Shown here: positions 6,995 through 11,524 of the stretch, piece after piece | Layout: each line of letters opens with the position of its first letter | Position numbering within the stretch: position 1 is the stretch's first letter | Source: Deltaproteobacteria bacterium | GTDB taxonomy: Bacteria > Desulfobacterota > GWC2-55-46 | Reading direction: 5' to 3' | Length of the DNA: 11,524 nt | Assembly: GCA_016219075.1 (NCBI GenBank) | Contig: JACRCJ010000156.1 | Location: forward strand, 1 to 11,524 | Position numbers and translations under genes: made by a program | The notes under the pieces: model-generated | Told to the model about the DNA's origin: nothing | What the model saw: only the letters and a program-made list of their open reading frames with translations | Databases searched by the model: none

Positions 6995-7008
6995 AAAAGC
7001 GGGGAGGG
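6980..7008 (+). other. Alternative hairpin, possible antiterminator or psd leader structure
   Basis: CCCTTCCCG (6980-6988) pairs with CGGGGAGGG (7000-7008), 9 base pairs with one G-U, around an 11-nt T/A-rich loop. It uses the same CTTCCCG bases as the candidate terminator stem, so only one of the two folds can form. No T-run follows this hairpin. The psd start at 7046 is 37 nt further on. Confidence 0.4.
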
Positions 7009-7045
7009 AATTGCATTTTAAGAAGAGACCTATCGGGAGCTTTAC

Positions 7046-7684
7046 TTGAGGATACCTATAGCCAGAGAGGGATACCCCTTTATACTGGCGGCGTTGGTTT
7101 TGGCTGTGATAGCGTGGTTCATTACCCCGTGGCTTGAGATATTGTTCGGCCCGCTGGCGGTATTCGTAATCGCCTTTTTCCGGGACCCTGAGAGGGTCAT
7201 CCCCGCAGACGAGAACTCGATCGTGAGCCCTGCCGACGGAAGGGTCATCAAGGTCGAGACGGTCGCGGACGGCAGGATCCTTAAAAAAGAGGTCTTGAGG
7301 ATATGCGTGTTCATGAATGTCTTCAATGTCCATGTCAACAGGGCACCGGCTTCAGGCGTGGTCACGGACATCCTCTACAACCCCGGCAAGTTCTTCAACG
7401 CGAGCCTCGACAAGGCATCGCTTTTGAACGAGCAGAACGCGGTTGTGATGAAGGCCGAAAACGGCGAGACCTTCGCCTTCAACCAGATAGCCGGACTTAT
7501 CGCCAGAAGGATAGTCTGTCACGCAAGGCCCGCGATGAGTCTTTCCAGAGGGGAGAGGTTCGGGCTTATCCGATTCGGTTCAAGAGTGGACGTGTACCTC
7601 CCGGCGGGCTCGAAGGCGGCCGTCAGGGTGGGGGATAAGGTAAGGGCCGGGTCCTCAATACTGGGGTATTGGAATGTTAGATAA
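7046..7684 (+). CDS. psd: Phosphatidylserine decarboxylase proenzyme (short Psd-A type)
   Basis: This pyruvoyl enzyme decarboxylates phosphatidylserine to phosphatidylethanolamine at the cytoplasmic membrane. At 212 residues it is the short form found widely outside enterics. Two hydrophobic stretches near residues 11-45 anchor the N terminus. SPADGRV (61-67), FMNVFNVHVNR (89-99) with H96, and YNPGKFFNASLDKAS (111-125) are family signatures. The self-cleavage site is G178-S179 within RFGSRVDVYLP; the serine becomes the pyruvoyl group of the alpha chain. The TTG at 7046 gives RIPIAREGYPFI, the expected N terminus, with GGGAG (7035-7039) upstream; an in-frame ATG would delete conserved sequence. 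The 3' end overlaps pssA by 11 bp, which suggests translational coupling. The related archaetidylserine decarboxylases share this architecture, but the bacterial context favours Psd. Confidence 0.94.
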   Translation: MRIPIAREGYPFILAALVLAVIAWFITPWLEILFGPLAVFVIAFFRDPERVIPADENSIVSPADGRVIKVETVADGRILKKEVLRICVFMNVFNVHVNRAPASGVVTDILYNPGKFFNASLDKASLLNEQNAVVMKAENGETFAFNQIAGLIARRIVCHARPAMSLSRGERFGLIRFGSRVDVYLPAGSKAAVRVGDKVRAGSSILGYWNVR

Positions 7685-8486
7685 CGAACTGCAAAATCAG
7701 GATATCGCGCACCAGAAGAAGAAGAGCATAAAGAAGGGCGTATACCTTTTGCCGAACCTCATCACATCGGCCTCTCTCTTCGGCGGCTTCTACGCGATAA
7801 TCGCGGCCTTTGACGGGCACTACGAGAAGGCGGCGATAGCCATCCTCATCTCCGGCGTGCTCGACGGCCTTGACGGCAGGATCGCCAGGCTTACCGGGTC
7901 AAGCTCCAAGTTCGGCATAGAGTACGACTCTTTATCCGACCTTATAGCCTTCGGGCTTGCCCCGGGGGTCCTGATATTCACCTGGGCCTTACGCCCGTTC
8001 GGCAGGTACGGGTGGCTGGCGGCGTTCCTGTTCGTGGTCTGCGGGGCGCTGAGGCTGGCGCGGTTCAATGTGCAGATAACGACAATTGAGAGCAAGCGTT
8101 TCAACGGGCTTCCCATCCCCGCTGCCGCCGCCTTGGTTGCTACGACCGTACTGATGTTTTTCTACCTTGGCCGCGGCCAGGACATGGCCAAGCACATAAC
8201 GATACTAATCGTGGTATACCTGTTGGCGTTTCTTATGATAAGCAATGTCAAATACTACAGCTTCAAGGAACTGAACCTGTCACAGAGGATGCCGTTTCGA
8301 CTATTGGTCGGGCTTGTGTTCCTGTTGATAGTCGTGGCGGCCGAGCCGACGGTAATGCTCTTCGCGCTCTCCTTCGGATACGCGGCGTCGGGGCCCGTAA
8401 CGACACTCCTTGACAGGAGAAAGAAGGCCAGTCTGAAGGCAGCTCAAAAGACGGAAAAGAACGAAGCCGCGGGCTTCCACAGGTGA
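7674..8486 (+). CDS. pssA: CDP-diacylglycerol--serine O-phosphatidyltransferase
   Basis: PssA condenses CDP-diacylglycerol with L-serine to form phosphatidylserine, the substrate of the Psd encoded just upstream. The CDP-alcohol phosphatidyltransferase signature is complete: D64 and D67-G68-x2-A71-R72-x8-G81-x3-D85-x3-D89 (in DGLDGRIAR and GIEYDSLSD). The N-terminal 20 residues are charged and cytoplasmic, followed by several hydrophobic segments spread over residues 23-245, consistent with an integral membrane protein of this family. A lysine-rich tail ends the 270-residue protein. The ATG at 7674 overlaps the end of psd by 11 bp; leuA begins 4 bp after the stop. Family membership is certain, and serine specificity is supported by the adjacent psd. 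Confidence 0.95.
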   Translation: MLDNELQNQDIAHQKKKSIKKGVYLLPNLITSASLFGGFYAIIAAFDGHYEKAAIAILISGVLDGLDGRIARLTGSSSKFGIEYDSLSDLIAFGLAPGVLIFTWALRPFGRYGWLAAFLFVVCGALRLARFNVQITTIESKRFNGLPIPAAAALVATTVLMFFYLGRGQDMAKHITILIVVYLLAFLMISNVKYYSFKELNLSQRMPFRLLVGLVFLLIVVAAEPTVMLFALSFGYAASGPVTTLLDRRKKASLKAAQKTEKNEAAGFHR

Positions 8487-8490
8487 TAAT

Positions 8491-10032
8491 ATGGATAACA
8501 GGGTCAGGATATTCGATACTACATTAAGAGACGGGGAACAGTCGCCGGGCGCTTCCATGAACGTGGAAGAAAAGATCATGGTCGCCAGACAGCTCGCCAG
8601 GCTCGGCGTTGACGTCATAGAAGCGGGCTTCGCCTTCAGCTCGCCCGGCGATTTCGACGCTGTTAGAAGGGTGGCGCTCGAGGTCGAGGGCCCCGTCATA
8701 TGCAGCCTCGCCAGGGCGAAGCCCGAAGACATAGACGCCGCCGCCGAGGCTCTCAAGGGCGCCCCCAGGACACGGATACACACATTCATATCGACCTCGG
8801 ACATACACCTTAAGCACCAGTTCAAGCTCACCAGGGCCGAGGCGAAGAAAAGGGCCGTGGAGATGGTGGAGCGGGCGCTCGGTTATGTCAAAGATGTCGA
8901 GTTCTCGGCGATGGACGCATCGAGAACCGAGCCCGAGTACCTCTACGAGGTGATCGAGGCAGTGATAAAGGCCGGGGCTACGACCATCAACATCCCTGAT
9001 ACCGTCGGGTACGCGCTTCCCGAGCCGTTCGGCGCCCTGATACGGGGTATCAGGGAGAAAGTGGCCAACATCGACAGGGCCGTAATCTCGGTCCACTGCC
9101 ACAACGACCTGGGCCTTGCCGTGGCCAACTCTCTTTCCGCCGTCGTAAACGGCGCCCGTCAGGTCGAGTGCACCATAAACGGCATAGGAGAGAGGGCCGG
9201 AAACGCCTCTCTTGAAGAGATAGTGATGATACTCAAGACCCGCAAAGACCTTCTCGGCCTTGATACGGCGATCAATACCGAACAGATCTACCCGAGTAGC
9301 CGCCTTGTAAGCGGGATAACCGGGATGAATGTTCAGGCGAACAAGGCCATAGTCGGAGACAACGCGTTCGCGCACGAATCCGGGATCCATCAGGACGGGC
9401 TGTTGAAGGACAAGTCCACATACGAGATAATGAGGCCCGAGTCGGTCGGGATATCGCGCTCAACGCTCGTAATGGGCAAGCACTCCGGACGCCACGCCTT
9501 CAAGGAGAGGCTCCGTGAACTCGGCTACGAGCTTACGGCTGAGAACCTCGGCAAGGCGTTCGAGAGGTTCAAGGTCCTCGCGGACAAGAAAAAAGAGGTC
9601 TTCGACGAGGACATCGAGGCCCTTGTCCAGGACGAGGTCTTAAGGATCGAGATGCCTGACCGCTTCAGGCTCTTAAGGCTCAATGTCAGAAGCGGCACAG
9701 ACATCGCCCCCGTGGCCGAGGTCGAGATGGAAGTGGACGGCAAGGCCGTAAAAGAGACCGGGGGCGGAGACGGCCCGGTGGACGCCGCATACAAGACCAT
9801 AGCGAAGATCACCGGGACCGGGTCCACGCTCCTCAAGTACACCGTTAACGCCATCACCGGCGGGACCGACGCCCAGGGGGAGGTCTCGGTGAGGATAAAA
9901 GAGGGAGAGCACATAGTGCTTGGGCAGGGCTCGCATACCGATATAATAATGGCAAGCGCAAAGGCGTACATCAACGCGCTTAACAGGCTTGAGCACAAGA
10001 AGAAAGAACACAGGGAGAACCTCGTACTGTAG
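8491..10032 (+). CDS. leuA: 2-isopropylmalate synthase
   Basis: LeuA condenses acetyl-CoA with 2-oxoisovalerate to give 2-isopropylmalate, committing carbon to leucine. The 513-residue length fits the bacterial LeuA type 1 form. The TIM barrel starts with RIFDTTLRDGEQSPGA (R13, D14). The metal-binding HxH is H202 and H204 in VHCHNDLGLAVANS, followed by NGIGERAGNASLEE and HESGIHQDGLLKDKSTYE. From about residue 395 the protein carries the LeuA regulatory domain (VDGKAVKETGGGDGPVDAAYK), which mediates leucine feedback inhibition in homologues. Citramalate synthase and homocitrate synthase are related; length, motifs and the leuC neighbour favour LeuA. The ribosome binding site AGGTGA (8481-8486) overlaps the pssA stop codon, so the two genes are almost certainly cotranslated. 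Confidence 0.95.
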   Translation: MDNRVRIFDTTLRDGEQSPGASMNVEEKIMVARQLARLGVDVIEAGFAFSSPGDFDAVRRVALEVEGPVICSLARAKPEDIDAAAEALKGAPRTRIHTFISTSDIHLKHQFKLTRAEAKKRAVEMVERALGYVKDVEFSAMDASRTEPEYLYEVIEAVIKAGATTINIPDTVGYALPEPFGALIRGIREKVANIDRAVISVHCHNDLGLAVANSLSAVVNGARQVECTINGIGERAGNASLEEIVMILKTRKDLLGLDTAINTEQIYPSSRLVSGITGMNVQANKAIVGDNAFAHESGIHQDGLLKDKSTYEIMRPESVGISRSTLVMGKHSGRHAFKERLRELGYELTAENLGKAFERFKVLADKKKEVFDEDIEALVQDEVLRIEMPDRFRLLRLNVRSGTDIAPVAEVEMEVDGKAVKETGGGDGPVDAAYKTIAKITGTGSTLLKYTVNAITGGTDAQGEVSVRIKEGEHIVLGQGSHTDIIMASAKAYINALNRLEHKKKEHRENLVL

Positions 10033-10052
10033 AGGGCCCGTGGAGGTTTACA

Positions 10053-10340
10053 GTGAGCGCAATGAAATCATGTCCGTCACCCGAGGGGCAGTTCTGCCAG
10101 AGCTGCGGGATGCCGATGGAGGGGGCCGGCGACGAAGGCACCGACAAGGACGGGACGAAGAACAAGAGCTACTGCCGTTTCTGCTATTCCGGCGGCCTGT
10201 TCACCGAGCCCGACATCACGGTCGAAGAGATGATAGAGAAGGTCGTCGGGATCATGAAGGTGATGAACCTGATGCCGGAAGAGAAGGTGAGGGAGGCCGC
10301 AGGGGCCTTCATCCCCACCCTTGAGAGGTGGAGAGAGTAG
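10053..10340 (+). CDS. Small zinc-ribbon protein (putative zinc ribbon domain family)
   Basis: This 95-residue soluble protein has one four-cysteine zinc-binding unit: C15-x2-C18 (FCQSCGMPM) and C41-x2-C44 (YCRFCY), separated by an acidic linker ending DGTKNKSYC. This arrangement matches the small 'putative zinc ribbon' family (CQSCGMP ... DG(S/T)xNxxYCxxCY) as I recall it; its function is unknown. The C-terminal half (TVEEMIEKVVGIM onward) is helical and ends TLERWRE. An additional cysteine, C7, precedes the motif. The GTG start at 10053 is chosen because GGAGG (10042-10046) lies 6 nt upstream; ATG at 10062 is a less likely alternative. It sits 20 bp after leuA and 93 bp before leuC on the same strand. 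I would not assign a role in leucine synthesis from position alone. Confidence 0.85.
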   Translation: MSAMKSCPSPEGQFCQSCGMPMEGAGDEGTDKDGTKNKSYCRFCYSGGLFTEPDITVEEMIEKVVGIMKVMNLMPEEKVREAAGAFIPTLERWRE

Positions 10341-10353
10341 TTTCTTGGACGCT

Positions 10354-10367
10354 CCGGCCGGTGCCGG
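10354..10367 (+). other. Short GC hairpin and direct repeat before leuC
   Basis: CCGGC (10354-10358), loop CGGT and GCCGG (10363-10367) form a 5-bp stem followed by TCTTT, a poor T-run. The 9-mer ACGCTCCGG occurs twice around it, at 10349-10357 and 10373-10381. It could be a weak terminator or pause site after the zinc-ribbon gene; the evidence is thin. Confidence 0.25.
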
Positions 10368-10433
10368 TCTTTACGCTCCGGTTTCTTTTCAAGCATAAAC
10401 CAAAACAGACAAAAGGGACGGTAGAGAGATTTT

Positions 10434-11524
10434 ATGAGGCCGATGACTATCACTGAAAAGATATTAGCCAGACACGCGGGGGTCAAGGAAGTGGTCCCCG
10501 GCGAGTTGATCAACGCCAAGGTGGACATAGCGCTCGGCAACGACATCACGGCGCCGATCGCCATAAACGAGTTCAGGCGCATAGGCGCAAAAAAGGTCTT
10601 CAACAGGAACAAGGTCGTCCTTGTCCCCGACCACTTTACTCCGAACAAGGACATAAAGTCCGCAGGCCAGGTCAAGGCGCTTAGAGACTTCGCCGTAGAG
10701 CAGAAGCTTACGCACTACTACGAGGGCGGGGATGTCGGAGTCGAGCACGCGCTCCTGCCGGAAAAAGGCATAGTAGTGCCCGGAGACCTCGTTATCGGCG
10801 CGGATTCCCACACCTGCACCTACGGGGCGCTCGGGGCCTTCTCAACCGGAGTCGGCTCAACCGACCTCGCCGCCGTGATGATAACCGGGGAGCTCTGGTT
10901 CAAGGTCCCGGAGTCGATGAAGTTCGTCTTCAAGGGCAAGCTCAGGAAGTGGGTGAGCGGAAAGGACCTGATACTTCGCGTCATAGGCGACATCGGCGTG
11001 GACGGGGCCCTCTACAAGGCTATGGAGTTTGCCGGAAAGACGATAGAGACCCTCTCGATGGAGAGCCGCATGTCGATGTGCAACATGGCGATAGAGGCCG
11101 GCGCCAAAAGCGGCATAATAGCCCCGGACGCCATCACGAAGGCCTATGTCGAAAAGAGGGCAGAGAGGGTGTACAAGTTCTACAATAGCGACAAGGACGC
11201 CGTGTACTCGAAAGTGCTGGAGTACGACTGCGCGGAGATAGAGCCGCAGGTGGCGTGTCCGCACCTCCCGGAGAACACGAAGAACGTCTCAGATGTAAAA
11301 AACGTAAAGATCGACCAGGTAGTCATCGGCTCCTGCACCAACGGGAGGCTTGAGGACCTGGCCGTCGCAGCGAAGATACTCAAGGGCAAAAAAGTCGCCA
11401 AGCTTGTGCGCCTCATAGTGATACCGGCAACGCCCTTTATCTACAACGAGGCGATGAAGAGGGGGTACTTCGACATCTTCCTCAAGGCAGGCGCCGTGAT
11501 AAGCCCGCCGACCTGCGGGCCGTG
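10434..11524 (+). CDS. leuC: 3-isopropylmalate dehydratase large subunit, partial at right edge
   Basis: LeuC, with LeuD, isomerises 2-isopropylmalate to 3-isopropylmalate using a [4Fe-4S] cluster. The frame is open from ATG 10434 to the window end (363 complete codons). It begins MRPMTITEKILARHAG, contains NDITAPIAINEF (36-47), GADSHTCTYGALGAFSTGVGSTD (122-144) and GSCTNGRLEDL (299-309), and stops within TCGPC. Cluster cysteines C301 and C361 are visible; the third, C364, is cut by the edge. Its sequence style matches the roughly 420-residue LeuC2/homoaconitase-like subgroup rather than the longer enterobacterial form, so some 55 residues are missing. Homoaconitase is an alternative, but leuA nearby favours leucine synthesis. 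GAGAG upstream fits ATG 10434 better than ATG 10443. Confidence 0.93.
   Translation, partial: MRPMTITEKILARHAGVKEVVPGELINAKVDIALGNDITAPIAINEFRRIGAKKVFNRNKVVLVPDHFTPNKDIKSAGQVKALRDFAVEQKLTHYYEGGDVGVEHALLPEKGIVVPGDLVIGADSHTCTYGALGAFSTGVGSTDLAAVMITGELWFKVPESMKFVFKGKLRKWVSGKDLILRVIGDIGVDGALYKAMEFAGKTIETLSMESRMSMCNMAIEAGAKSGIIAPDAITKAYVEKRAERVYKFYNSDKDAVYSKVLEYDCAEIEPQVACPHLPENTKNVSDVKNVKIDQVVIGSCTNGRLEDLAVAAKILKGKKVAKLVRLIVIPATPFIYNEAMKRGYFDIFLKAGAVISPPTCGP

Overview
The window is an ordinary, densely packed bacterial chromosomal segment, moderately GC-rich in the genes and AT-rich in the one large gap. All recognised genes lie on the plus strand. Two genes are cut by the window edges: rseP at the left and leuC at the right. 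Gene content and order (ilvD, ilvB, ilvN, ilvC, psd, pssA, leuA, then leuC) resemble Geobacter-like Desulfobacterota/'Deltaproteobacteria' and Nitrospirota. The heavy use of ATA (Ile) and AGG (Arg) codons and the palindromic intergenic repeat fit the same groups. This placement is an inference from gene order and style, not a database result.

Layout. Bases 1-981 hold the end of the membrane protease gene rseP and the tRNA-modification gene tsaB, 3 bp apart. Bases 982-1453 are the only long gene-free stretch. It contains a mosaic palindromic repeat (about 1047-1231) and, at 1324-1352, a good sigma70-type promoter (TTGACA, 17 bp, TAATAT). The promoter leads into a small DUF465/YdcH-type gene (1454-1678), followed by the biosynthetic cluster: ilvD (1744-3402), ilvB (3518-5212), ilvN (TTG start at 5388, to 5873), ilvC (5927-6943), psd (7046-7684), pssA (7674-8486), leuA (8491-10032), a small zinc-ribbon gene (10053-10340) and leuC (10434 to the edge).

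How the genes work together. IlvB/IlvN make acetolactate (or acetohydroxybutyrate), IlvC isomerises and reduces it, and IlvD dehydrates the product to the 2-oxo acids that are precursors of valine and isoleucine. LeuA and LeuC divert 2-oxoisovalerate towards leucine; leuD and leuB would be expected beyond the right edge. PssA makes phosphatidylserine and Psd decarboxylates it to phosphatidylethanolamine. These two membrane-lipid genes sit between ilvC and leuA with coupled or overlapping junctions.

I see no CRISPR array, defence system, phage gene, transposase, tRNA or rRNA, and no convincing undescribed multigene system. The points worth a second look are in the non-coding DNA and small genes: the mosaic repeat at 1047-1231, two mutually exclusive hairpins between ilvC and psd, a GC-rich hairpin in the unusually long ilvB-ilvN spacer, an atypical cofactor loop in IlvC, and the zinc-ribbon gene between leuA and leuC.
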